From: Taenia hydatigena | Lineage: Eukaryota; Platyhelminthes; Cestoda; Cyclophyllidea; Taeniidae | Assembly (NCBI GenBank): GCA_036345935.2 | Contig: JADWOT020000004.1 | Coordinates: 19,449,155-19,513,154, forward strand | Direction: 5' to 3' | Length of the DNA stretch: 64,000 bases | Shown here: in pieces, positions 1 to 11,300 of the stretch | How positions within the stretch are numbered: the first letter of the stretch is position 1 | Layout of the letters: each line of letters opens with the position of its first letter | Translations under genes and position numbers: made by a program | Notes under the pieces: generated by a model | Database searches by the model: none | Told to the model about the DNA's origin: nothing | Seen by the model: only the letters and a program-made list of their open reading frames with translations

Positions 1-212
1 TTCCTACCGCCTACCCCATCCCTCATTCTGTGTCTCCCCATTTCATTCATGCATCCATGCACTCATTCTATACATTTATTCATTCACTCATTCACTTGTT
101 TACTCATTTATTGATTCATTAATGAGACCCACTCTTTCACCCATTCCGTGTGGTGAACCTCTTCTCCGTCTACTTCTCCTGCCCCACCTTCTTCCCTTCT
201 GCCTTCACGCAG

Positions 213-1082
213 GCTTACAGGTGAACTACGAAGTGGAGGACTTGCTCACTCCTCACGAGGACCGTGAGGGTCAGGCGCAGGGAGAAGGGTCAGCTATGCT
301 ACCCACCACCAGTGGCACGGCCATCTCCCACTACCCCAGTGCCTCCTCACCCAACCACGTGGTTGGTACCTCGTGGGGAGGAGGCGACAATGATGCGGTG
401 CAGTCAATCCAAGTACCGACCACACAGGGATCGTCATTATCGGTCGTCCGTCTCGAGGGTAGGCAGGAGTCGGAGGCAAACACTCCCCTACCAATGCTCT
501 CATCAACTCACGAAATCGTCAGCCCAGACAGCACGTCGGGTGAGTGAATACCACCTACCCACCTCTCTTCACTCTCTGCCAACCCATCCATCACCCATCA
601 TCCATCATCCATCGTCCATCGTCATCGTCGTCAGCGTCGTCGTTGTCATCATCATCATCGATTTCTCTCTTTTTGACAGTTGGATCGGAGGCTCGTCAAC
701 AGTCCCTTCGCCTTTCAGTAAGTGCGCCTTCTTCTACCTCTACTACTACTACCACTACTTCTACTACTACTACTACTGCTTCTGCTGCAGCTACTGCAGC
801 TGCTGCTGCTGCTGCTGCTGCTGCTATCTACTTGATTCTTGCCTCATTATATCGTGCGATTTCGATGGCACATACGCGTGCATAGCACACGCGACTGCAA
901 TTCCTCCACACTCTCCTCTCTTTCCTCCCTTCTCCCCCCCTTCCCCCACCCAACCACTTACCCACCCTTTTCCTCCCTCAATGCGCCTTTTGCCTTTGCA
1001 GTGGAGAAGACGCCTTCGCAACAACCTCCGACGCGTGCTGCGTTCGCTTTCTTCTTGTTGTCCTTGCTGTTGTCGCCGTTGA
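213..1082 (+). CDS. Unrecognised protein, C-terminal three exons (partial)
   Basis: Exons 213-539, 680-717 and 1002-1082 join in phase. The first is flanked by an AG acceptor and a GTGAGT donor and ends with one spare base. The second takes two bases and ends in phase 0 before GTAAGT. The third opens in phase 0 after TTTGCAG and stops at TGA 1080-1082. The first exon codes about 108 residues rich in Ser, Thr, Pro and Gly with an acidic start (VEDLLTPHED), likely disordered. The tail is strongly basic and ends in clustered cysteines (SSCCPCCCRR), which could be a palmitoylated membrane-anchoring tail, but that is inference. The 5' part lies outside the window or was not found. The region has microsatellites, so chance open frames are a real risk. 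Family unknown. Confidence 0.35.
738..825 (+). repeat. CTA/CTG trinucleotide microsatellite
   Basis: Runs of TAC/CTA triplets grade into an uninterrupted GCT run. The tract lies in the intron between the second and third exon of the plus-strand exon chain. Confidence 0.9.
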
Positions 1083-1136
1083 TGCTGTTGTTGTTGTTGT
1101 TGCTGGTGCTGTTGCTGTTGCTGTTTTCGTTTCAGG
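1083..1136 (+). repeat. TTG/CTG trinucleotide tract
   Basis: Imperfect TTG and CTG triplets run from just after the stop codon at 1082 and end at a TTTCAG. Open frames here encode long Leu runs and are unlikely to be protein. Confidence 0.75.
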
Positions 1137-1139
1137 TTG

Positions 1140-1800
1140 AGTACCTGTAAATGCAATGCATGTGTACATGCATGATTGAAATAGATGATGCCTTTTAGCG
1201 TCACCATCACATCGTCCAAGCCTTGGGAGCGTAGGAAGAGGGACCGTCCTCATCACCAAACGCCGACGTCATGTTTGCTGCATCAGTAACCTCAAAGTTC
1301 TGGCAGTTGCGGCAGGACTGCGGACGGTTGAGTCGTTAATTACTTCAGACGAGACGATCTTTCTCGTTGGCCAAGTGCCAATATCTCGCCCTCGGCATTT
1401 CTCCGCTCACATAAGGATACCTCGTCTTTCATAGCATTGTCCTTTGTGTCCTTGGTGTGCTCATACATGCATTCATTGCGTGTGTTAGTTGTTGGCCTTT
1501 GACCTCTGCCTGTGCTCTCCCCTCTCCATCAGTGGTAATGAATGAGTGGTAGTGGTGACCCTATCATAGTTGCTAGAATGTCTGTGTAAGTGGAAGATGG
1601 TGTGCTTTTTGGAACCTTGACATCCTCAGTGCTGGCTACTTGAGGGGCTGATTGTCTGCTTATATAAGATCACTTGTGACTGCTATCGGTTGCACATTCG
1701 TTTGGCTTTCTCTTCTGGCAGCCTGTCGACTGTGGAATTGCAGTGTGTGCAGCAGGTGGTGGAGGAGTTGGATGTGGGATGAAAGGATTGGCGGAAAATT
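1140..1800. other. No recognisable gene
   Basis: Unique-looking, TG-rich DNA with many stops in all frames. No domain, RNA or repeat was recognised. Confidence 0.5.
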
Positions 1801-1969
1801 GTGAAGAGGGTATGGAAGAAGGTGGGAAGGGAGGCCTACTACATCGCCATACATGATCTGATGACTTGCACTGATGGCAAGTGCAACAACCATCTTGCAT
1901 CCACAACCTCTACGAGCCAACCATATTCTTCGTCAGGTGTAAACGGCCGTATCATTGAGTCCACCAACC

Positions 1970-2160
1970 CTCCTCTGAAACGCACAGTGTTGTTTGTGAC
2001 GCTAACGCTGCTCAATTGCATACTTACCGGCACATTGACCACTCGGCGCTGCACATAGACATCGCCGACGAGCTTCCCTCATCTGCATGTACCTGTACAC
2101 GCAGAAGAGGATGCTCAGAAGGAAGTCCTCCTCGGCCCTCTCAATATCAACGACGTGAGT
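1970..2160 (+). repeat. Diverged copy 1 of a duplicated exon-like segment
   Basis: The stretch around CCTCCTCTGAAACGCACAGT, the following GACGCTAACGCTGCTCAA and the later CTCATCTGCATGT...CAGAAGAGGATGCTCA...GAAGTCCTCCTC match the segment at 4355-4545 base for base over long runs. The reading frame open in the 4.4-kb copy is interrupted here by TAG at 2056-2058, so this copy looks like a pseudo-exon. It ends at a GTGAGT that could be an old donor. Confidence 0.55.
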
Positions 2161-2317
2161 ACTCATTTTCTACTAACAGAAGACTGGCATGAAGTGGCTG
2201 CAGCAAACCTGCCTCAGCGTGTGTACGTAACTGTACAAAGTATATTGAAATGTGATATGTCGATTGAGTGCTTACTTGATTGGGTGGAGACAATCGGTAT
2301 GATTTGAATTCTGTCCA

Positions 2318-2355
2318 CAGACAGACAGCCAGACAGACAGATAGACAGGCAGGCG
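2318..2355 (+). repeat. Imperfect ACAG tetranucleotide tract
   Basis: Repeated CAGACAGACAG units with interruptions. Confidence 0.8.
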
Positions 2356-2599
2356 CAGTGGCAAGCAGGTTTAGATGCAAACGCATGAGTGGTCGGTAGT
2401 TGGTCGCCTATGCTTTCGTGTCGGAAGTCGTCCATTTGCTCATCACCACTGCCATTATTCACACGTAGCATCAGCAGTAGACGTGCGACAGTGTTGTGGA
2501 TGACAACGCCACCTTCAATTTGACCTCCTGCCTCCATATGGGCTTGTGTGAAATTGAAAGGGAAGTGAGCATAGGGTTGGGCAGGGGCGTCGATGATCT

Positions 2600-4250
2600 G
2601 CAAACGACGCGATGTAGTGCAGAGTGCAATTGTCACAACTCAAATGCTCCACCAACTCATCACAGGTGTACGTGTCCTCTGCAAAACACCATTCACTTTG
2701 GTTGGTAGGTTCAAGCGCTTGCCATGTCTGTCGTCGACATGCCCACTGGCTCTTACTTGCAACTGCAAGTGGTGCATTATTCAGTGTGCATCAACATGCC
2801 TGTCTACACTTCGACGATGCTGTTCCCAGTCAGTTCAATTCACCAACAGTAGTGTACCCAATGCCTTCTAGCTGATGGCCCATTTACTCCACGGACACAA
2901 TGACTTCATCATGTGAGGAGAGGAAACGTGAATGAGATCATTGTCTCTACTCCCACACGACGCTTCGGATGCCTGACAATTCGTTTCTCATCATAGGGCC
3001 ATATATTCGTGACACAACCCTCCACACACCCATGTCTAATTATACTCAATATAGCGTTGCAGTTAAAGACGTAAACTCTGACAATTCCGAACTGATTCGA
3101 CTTGTTTATTAAGTGAAATTATGAGCTGCCTTAATTCATTTTATTTTAATGTGAACTGTATGCTGCACTCGTTACTGTGCGCAATCTTGTTCATTGTGTG
3201 CATAATTTTAGCATCTAATGTAATAGTATGGCTAAATTGTTGGTTGGGATGCTATTAAATCTAATCTTGCAATTGCTTATACGAATGCGTAACTACTGCT
3301 ATTGAGAGTAGCGGCAATTTCGACACGAGAGCGGTGTATTTTGCTTCGTCACGGCGATGTTAATGATAGTGGTGGTGCAGGTGTTGGCCGTGATTTGTGT
3401 GGGAAGGGATGAGTTGGCTGATTTTCTGCAGTAACTTGTGCGGATCGCTGCGACGCATGTAGAGCTTCGTCATGACCTCTCTGTTTTGGTTCTGGTGCAG
3501 TGAGCGTTGGAGGTCATGTTCTTTAATCTTACTGCAACAACAATATGGCTGTGTGGTGGTTGTCGGGATTGGACGAAATGTGGTGTGTTGACAGCGATAA
3601 AGAAGGCTTGTCGTGGCAGTCAGCGTGAGTAGTCGTCGTCGTCGCCGTTGTAACAGTATGATGCCAATGGAGTGTTATAGAGGAGCAGAAAGCGCTGATG
3701 CTGGTAGGTGTGTATTTGGCTACCGTCAGCTGTTGGTGACATGCGGTGAGAAGTACTAAGTGGACAGACTGAGGAGGAGGTCAAGTTAGTGGGTGCTGCT
3801 GTCACCGTCGTCGTTGTTGGTAACGGTCTTACCACTGCTCTTGGCATCCCAATCGCCCAGTTTGCCGATATCGACAGGTATGTTGTGTGGCTACGGTAGA
3901 TTTATTTGCGCCTGTGCTATATCTACTTTTCCATCTTCCATATCCTTTATCTCTTTACTACTTTGCTTTCTCTATCCTTCTCTCTCTCTCTCTCGTGCAT
4001 TGTTGGTGCCATATTACTTACTCACTGGCTTAGTATTTGTGGTGAATGTTTTCGTCGACGTAGTTGGCGACTTCTTCAAGTTGGAGGAGAATGTGGAGGT
4101 AGAGGAGGAGACGGCAGTGATGGCAGCTGATTGAGGAAGGCACTTGGGAGAAGACTTCTGCTACTACATGGCACCTTGATGGTGGGATTGCATTGTCGCT
4201 GCAAAATGCGTATCATTGTGTGTTCGCAATGCAGTAGAAGAAGGAGGGTA
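2600..4250. other. Unassigned DNA
   Basis: Short frames with several Cys codons near 2610-2700 vaguely resemble an EGF-like piece but have no convincing spacing or splice sites. No other feature was seen. Confidence 0.4.
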
Positions 4251-4319
4251 GAACTGGATGTAAGATGCAGCGAAATCGTTGTCGTAAAGCTGCGGCATCG
4301 TTAGTCCAGCAGACAGGTA

Positions 4320-4577
4320 CTGCCTCCAACTCCTCATTGGCATGCGGGTGGTGTTCCTCTGAAACACTCAGTGTTGGTGGTGACGCTGAAACTAACGCTG
4401 TTCAACTGGACACAAAGCAGCGGCATGAAGACACGGCTTTGCGCACAGGCAGCGACGACGGGCTCGGCTCATCTGCATGTGCGTATACACACAGAAGAGG
4501 ATGCTCATGAAGAAGTCCTCCTCGACTCCTTCAATGTCTACTACGCGCATGTTCACTTTGAATTGCCGGAGGGCTAA
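4320..4577 (+). CDS. Possible terminal exon, copy 2 of the duplicated segment
   Basis: After an AG at about 4316 one frame stays open to TAA at 4575-4577. It encodes about 86 residues, with a hydrophobic strand-like stretch (LVVTLKLTLFNW) and an acidic stretch (HTEEDAHEEVLLD). The related segment at 1970-2160 keeps the second motif but has lost the frame, so the frame here is the more credible coding copy. It looks like a beta-rich extracellular piece, but no family was recognised. The upstream exon was not identified, so it may equally be part of an old repeat. Confidence 0.25.
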   Translation: MPPTPHWHAGGVPLKHSVLVVTLKLTLFNWTQSSGMKTRLCAQAATTGSAHLHVRIHTEEDAHEEVLLDSFNVYYAHVHFELPEG

Positions 4578-5766
4578 CATGATTGAAGGTTCTCCATGTT
4601 CTCACCCAGACCACATGGGCATGAGATGTGCCTTCTGGCCATAGGATTATTAGCGCTTATAGTGATAAAGGTGATGAAGGACAGCTGCGTGTTTCTTGTT
4701 GTTTCTTTGGGGAGAGAGAACCGACTGGTTGGGTGATTTGTCTGTGTTGCGCGTGGGTAGTGGCTGCATGTGATGGGTTGTGCAGGCCCTGTAGTGCTTG
4801 TTACGTACTGGGTTGTGTCGCGAGTGAGTGAAGGGTTGCATGCGGCTGCACTCCGCTTATCAACGTTCGGTGTTGTATGGTACTGAGAGGAGCGAGGAGA
4901 ATCTGAAAAGCCTTTTTTCTCCTCTAACAAGAAAAAGCATCAGTGCAGATGTGCATGCCCATAGGCGGCTGTGGTGTTGAGTGATGCGTGACGCGCAATC
5001 ACCTTCGATAGACAGATGGATGGATGGATGATGGAAAGACTTGGGGTTGTAAAAGGTGTAGGTGAGAGGGAGGAGGAGGAGGAGGATTCCCTATAAGTGC
5101 ATAGTGCTGCCATCCATTCAAGTGCTTATGATTTCGAGTATGTTGGACTGGACTGGTATTTGTGCATTTAGATAGAAGCATTTTCAGGCTGTCAACCAGC
5201 TACTCAACAGACGAAAATGCATTAAGACATGAGTATCTGTGTTGTTGATGTTGATGTGTGTGAATAAAAGTGGGAAGTGCCCACAATCCCACCTAATTCT
5301 ATGTCTACTGACAGCTATTTGAATTTCAAGAGGAATCTGATAGTCACTAGCCAGATTGGCCACCTCGTCCGCCTAGCCACGTCGACACATCTGCAATATA
5401 CCGAGACCTGACTAGGTAGTCCTCAATTTTGGGTGAGAAGACTTCGACAAGCAAGCCAGCGTAACCCTCATCACACTTTCTTGAACATCATTAACAACGA
5501 TGAGGAGTACTCGACAACTGGCTCACGCCACCGGTTCGGAGGGAGGGAGGGAAGGAAGGAGAGCACAGTCCATCACCCATTTCAAAGAATGTGTTGGAGG
5601 ACAAGACCATACGAGGAACACAAATCTATCGACTGCAGCCGCCAGTAGTACACACCTGCCTGCTCACGTATGTCAGCAATCAACCGCACTCCTTTGATAA
5701 GCTATGAGGGTAATTGAATTCTCACTCACTCACCCACTCACCCACCCACCCACATTCTCACCATAG

Positions 5767-5956
5767 CGAGTCCGAACAAGTGGGTCTCATCTACTCAGGT
5801 ACACCCATATCTACATGTCATTCCGATTCCGCTTTTGGCAGCAAAAGTAGTCCGATAGACACGACTCCTTCTAATAATCCATTATCCGGACACACTGACA
5901 CGAATTCGCTCCACTCCCACCACTTCCATCCTCCCCCTAGTAAAGCCGAGACATAG
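5767..5956 (+). CDS. Possible Ser/Pro/His-rich terminal exon
   Basis: An acceptor (CTCACCATAG) precedes about 62 open codons ending at TAG 5954-5956. The composition (Ser, Thr, Pro, His, Asn) suggests a disordered C-terminus. No family or upstream exon was identified. Confidence 0.2.
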
Positions 5957-7670
5957 ACATAAGCAGTCACAGTTGCTTTGGTGTGAGCACTTTCCCTATC
6001 ACCATTTAAACACTCCCACTTCTGCTCGCAGTGAGTCAATAATGCATCATTCGTTTTTCCCTCGTTGATTAGCACATCAGCATTGCCATCGTCTTGATAC
6101 GTCCCCGACGCATGGACGGAGTGCCACATGTAACCGTGGCAATAGGCTAGTCACCTACTCGACACACTGACTCATTTGCTGCTCCTCACACACCCACCTC
6201 GACCGTCCAATGCATTTGATGTGCTCTCATCATTCAACTCTCCAGCCACCTGACCAACCACGCTGTGAGAAGGAATGTCGCCTTTTCATTAGCTATCGTT
6301 CAACCTGTTGAGTAGCTGACAAGCCCACCAACCAACCTCCCAACAGCCCCACTCGACGCCAGGCAATAGGATCTTCTAGCTCCAAATACCAATTCCCTCC
6401 TATTACCTCTAACCCCCAGGCAGCACAAAGACACCATATTTGGCCAAAATTCATGTCCATTCCACATTCCAACAACTCGACGAAGGCAAACAAATGATCA
6501 ACGCATCACACACTCCTTGTCTCCTCCTTTCCACATCGTCCTCAGTGCTGCCCCTAATCATTGTGCCGTGTCTGCAATCTCATCCTTCTCCACCTCCCCC
6601 TCCTCATTCCCCATCGTGAAATCGCATTCTATAATACACAGACCATCACGCGTCTTCACGACTGCTAGACCAAGTACTGACCTGAAAGCAAAAACAAAGT
6701 TCAACATCTGCCATCGACATTAGAATATCTTGACTGCAATAATCGCCTAAGTATCGGCTCCCACTTATCAACCCAAGCACCTCGGTAAGGCTTTTACACC
6801 CTCCTTCCAAAGACACTCACTGTCAGTCGGATGACAAACCTTCTCAGGTACCAAAGCACACTACACACTTTGGTGATGACACCATAAAGGACTCCACTTC
6901 TCCACTGAAAAATAAGGGGAGGAGGTGAAATTCAGTGGCTTTCCTCTTACTCTCATTTCTATCACAAGAGGTGGTTGGGCGGGGTGGGGCCAGGTCTCAG
7001 AAATGACATGAGGTACACAATGAGAAGGTAGGTGGACAGTTCAATGACAATCTGCATCACAGGGCATCCTTGATGATGGAGTAGGTGAGAACCAATTCTC
7101 CCGGTTGTTTCCAGTAGAAGTGGCGCACTGTTCTGAGATTCATTTCTGGATCCAGCAGCTAAAAGAAGCATAAGAGAAGTACGGTCGCAACAAAGCTATG
7201 TGGCGCGTTTGCCATTACGAAAGCAAGGAAGAAGAACCGACGAGGGATCACCATTCTACACACCAGACTATTCTAATACGACACCACCAACCAAAGCCGA
7301 CCGACCCAAACGATGCGCCAAACCAATGACTTCAGTATTCTTCCCAGTCCAAGAACGTCCTCATTCCATTTTCTTCTTTTATCCTTAACTCTATCGCCCA
7401 CCAAAAGACACAAAGAACAGCGTGAGTGAACAACCAGGGATCACAGGGTAGGTAAAGACAGAGGAATCCGTCTGCTTCGAATACCACTTATATGTACTGG
7501 AATAACACGAGAGACAGCGTCCAGCGTCCTTTCACAGACCGGGTCGTCTCGACGCAAAAATTCGGCCTCACAATCACCAAACTTCGTACTTAGCATGGGC
7601 ACAAATCTGCCTCCCTTCTAGCTTCGTTTACGAGTGCACATTCATTAATTAAACCACTAGTCGGTATATT
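5957..7670. other. No recognisable gene
   Basis: CA/TC-rich non-repetitive sequence with only short open frames and no identified repeat family. Confidence 0.45.
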
Positions 7671-7727
7671 ATATCAAATAAAAGAATGAAAGGAGAAAGC
7701 AAATGCGATTGCCTGAAGTGGACTCAC

Positions 7728-8692
7728 GTGATCCCCACACCAGATTTGGATGATATCCTCCGGCGTGGAAGTGGCTTTGAAAGCGGCATTGGCAACGGCT
7801 GTGAGGTCAGCTAATGTGGTCCCGGGTGGTGCCTGAGCGGGCACAAAAGTCACGTTGGTAGCCATAAGCTGGGTCGCATTTTCACCCCTACCTCCACCCC
7901 CACTCCCACCGCCACCGCCACCGCCACTGCTGCCAGCCTGCACAGAACCCGTCTGTCCATTCAAATGCTGCGATTCTACATGCAACAAAAGATAGCAGAG
8001 AGGAGTCGCTTGTTCCTGCCTTTCATTGCATCAACTGCCTTTGTTTCGGTAAAGACTGCGGAAATCGGAAATGCATCCAAATAAATGCCCTACCAAGACT
8101 TGCCATATGGGCATTCCGCCTGCATTCTTTACAGCTTCCAACTTTCGTAACACCCTCATCGGACAACTAGTTCACAATACTTCCATATTGCATTATAAAA
8201 TTGATAGGAGTGGTTGGAGCTAAGGAGAGGTCATGCATGCAAGCCATTTGCCAATGGACGGCAATAAGGTCATTTATTACCTTCCGAGTTGGCGGCAGTG
8301 TTTGCGGCATTCTGCGAACCGTTGGACATCTGATCCACAGGCACTGAGGTGGCAGACTCCACCACCTCAAGCATTCGACGAAACTCGTACTCCATCACTT
8401 TTCGAATGGTCAGTGTTTCGTTAGCCGACAAACGCTCCCGATTGGCTATTGCTACACCTGCAGCAGTTGCTGTCGTGTTGGCTGGTGCCGTCGGAAGACT
8501 GAAATCGCAGGAGAGTTAGGCATAGACGATGTCACACCTCTCTCACTCTGCCCCCACCCAGCCAGCTTTTGCTAACTTCTGACAAAAAACCCTAACAATG
8601 CCTGACTAAACTCACGTCTTTGATTTGGGGTTGGTAATTTTGAGATCTTGTGTAAGACAAAACGGTATCTTTGCTGCTTTGATGGCTTTGTG
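7728..8692 (-). CDS. Unrecognised protein, three internal exons (partial)
   Basis: Three minus-strand exons join in phase: 8616-8692, 8281-8498 and 7728-7975. Each has an AG acceptor and GT donor (GTGAGT, GTAATA, GTGAGT). The joined frame gives about 181 residues. It has a basic first segment ([17 protein letters not shown]), a charged helical segment ([17 protein letters not shown]), then an Asn/Ala/Ser-rich linker with a Gly9-type run broken by Ser, and a last segment near [20 protein letters not shown]. The poly-Gly run is coded by a GGT/GGC tract that is probably length-variable. The ends are missing: no start or stop was found, so neighbouring exons remain unidentified. It looks like a nuclear regulatory protein by composition only. 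The exons at 9927-10392 could belong to the same gene. Confidence 0.5.
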
Positions 8693-8699
8693 CTAAAAA

Positions 8700-9920
8700 G
8701 AAATGGCAGCATCAGCAGACACTCGGTTAAATGCTTAAAGCATCTAAGAGTAAGAACTTGTGCAGCTATTAATCAAGTTTATTCAGTGCCACAATGACAA
8801 CTTCAAATCTGGTTGGGGTGGTTAGATAAAAGCACTGCCTTTGTCACCATCAACATCATCATCATTACCGACTGCATTTACTCTGCCTTTCGCTTGCAAA
8901 CACTTCCGCCCTCTCTTCCTGGTGCTCCCTCTAATGAACAAAGTCAACAACACGACACCCTCTCCTCCATCATACTTTAAGTCATAGCAAATAAACATCA
9001 ACTTCCCGACGCACACAAACATGAGGATCGTCGCCGAACCATGAATCTGGGCAATGGCTATAGAGAGGCCCAACACAATCAGTCTCCCTTCATACGCCTC
9101 ACAGGGTCCAGAAATCGGGAGTAGACAAATTCCCCTTCGTCGCTGCACAGTCCACAACCATTCATGCCACCAATGACAGCGTAATAAACCTACCGTAACG
9201 TTGACAAGCATCCCCTAGCCAGCGTCGTGGACAGTGCCGACGGTAAAGCAGGTGTTCTTCATCACAATTGCCCACTTGCATCACCATCATCATCCGCCAT
9301 CCATGATCGCCTACCTACCTCATTACACAAGGACTGCGCTCACAAGTCTCCTATGCAAAGTGCCAATTTCGAGGACAAACTCAGCGCCTAGTGCCGCTTA
9401 TTTTTTTTACTAAAATACACCTCATCAGCCTCAGTCTTCTCCAACTATGTAACCCACCTATTAACACACCACAAAGAACTTAAATCAAGCTTTTCCACAT
9501 CTGCTCACCACTGCGAACGAATGCAAAAGTGCTGTTCTTCGACAACAACAGCTTGTGCAATTCCCTTTTGCAAATCGCATTCACTAAGATAACCTAACGT
9601 CACCACATCCTAATATACACAAACGTGCACGCAACTATCAACAAGTTGGTTTCGCGTATTACACATAGGCAGTGTGGGAAATAGCATAGCAACATCATAA
9701 CAGTGCATTTGTCTACTATGAAAAATAAGTAAACAGTATGACGGAAAACACACACCTTTAACCGCAAAACTAAACGAACTCCACTTCACAGAAATAACCT
9801 TAACTAGACCTAGCTGTGTGACACTCATCATCATTTGCAGCTTTTAAACATCGTCAAAATCACCACCGCAATTCACCATCCCTTCTCAACAGGACAATAA
9901 GCTTGCCTGACGGTTCAACT
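8700..9920. other. Unassigned DNA between exon groups
   Basis: Short exon-like frames on the minus strand (for example near 9195-9275, before a GTAGGT) could not be joined to a neighbour in phase. No repeat was recognised. Confidence 0.35.
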
Positions 9921-9926
9921 CCATTC

Positions 9927-10392
9927 TCACAATCGTCTCGTCTGCTCGGCATGCGTCCGAACCACCACATCATGCCTGTGCCACAAAAGTGACACCCACC
10001 ACACCGACACGCCATCGACCACACTGGTGTCGTGAGCCCCGAGGTCCACACTGCAGCACGAATGAATGTCCTCCACGGGTGACTCGAAAATCTCCCACTG
10101 GCTACCACTCCACATACTCATCAAAGTCTGCTTCACCGCCACACTAAGCTCGTAGAACCTGAAATGACAACAAGTAAAAGTGCAGAAGCAAACGCATTAA
10201 TGTCTAATTCATCGTGTATGTAGCAAAGACAAACGCAAATAAGAAAAGAAATACCCCGAAATAAAGATCCCAGTACCGCCACAAGTTGCAGTCTGTAAGG
10301 TGGTGCAAAACGCGTTCTGCAAAGATAATGGCAACAGAACATCGTGGCACTCAAGTCCACGAGTAGTCAAAACGCGGAGTCTCCCATACTCT
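9927..10392 (-). CDS. Unrecognised protein, last two exons (partial)
   Basis: Exon 10255-10392 (acceptor TGTGTAG, donor GTATTT) joins in phase to 9927-10158 (acceptor TTTTCAG), which ends at a TGA at 9927-9929. Together they code about 122 residues. The first exon has a hydrophobic Cys/Thr/Gly-rich stretch (CTTLQTATCGGTGIFISG). The second is Trp- and Val-rich with acidic patches and no low complexity, which argues for real coding. A further open region upstream (10648-10900) may hold another exon of the same gene, ending before a GTAAGT near 10636. Family not recognised, and the N-terminus was not found. Confidence 0.4.
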
Positions 10393-11300
10393 CTACACAT
10401 ATTCCACCAACACCAGCAATATGGTAGTGTTGCTTCTTCACACTGAACCCATTACTATACAAGAAAACGCAACAAAAACCAATGAAATGCATTTAGCCAT
10501 ATCTGCTAAATGTATGGTGCATTCAGAGCCGCCAGATAATACCTCCATTCTTAGCAGATAATGCTTCACTGAAAACGCTCATTTGAATGAAGCAGAGGTC
10601 CCAAACCTCATCCATACCAAGAAAAGGTCAGCACTTACTAACATGCCTCAATTTGCACACAGACAGAGCCCTCTCAACCAACGTCCCAGAACGCATGCCA
10701 CCATCGATTGATCCACAAGACAATCCGCAGCCGAAGTCAATGTTTGCGTGAGATTCGGAGCAAAGGTGGCAGCACTCTGTATGGAGTGCTGCGGTGGTTT
10801 AGACGCAGCACAGCATCCTACCAAACTAGATGGAAAATGGACGGCCAGCACCACCAAATTTGCCTTAAACAGACGGCAGTGAGAATGCCAGGTGTCCATT
10901 AAGTTGGCGGCGCCCTGCGTGGAATGATGCGGCGGAGCAATACTGCGCAGTAGACTGCTCTGGCCGGTAGCAAGCGCAATGAAGTCAGCCGTCTTCACCG
11001 ACTGCACGGCATTTGACGAAAAATTGAGGAAGCTGCTATCCTTCAAAGCGACACCAACTGCCCGGATAGGCGTTGATTCAGACGCGTTAACAAGGATTCA
11101 AGGCGAACACGATTCAACTTACCATCCGCACTCGATCCAACAGTCAGTAAAAGTACTTTTATAAGGTCAGTTTAGCAGCGATGGCGTGAAAATACCTCAT
11201 CAAAAAGAAGCCAAAATGGCTATTGTGTATGTACACGTAATTTTACACAAAACAATGAGAATAGGAAGTGGTTAAAGAGAAGGAGAGGGAGAATAAGAAG

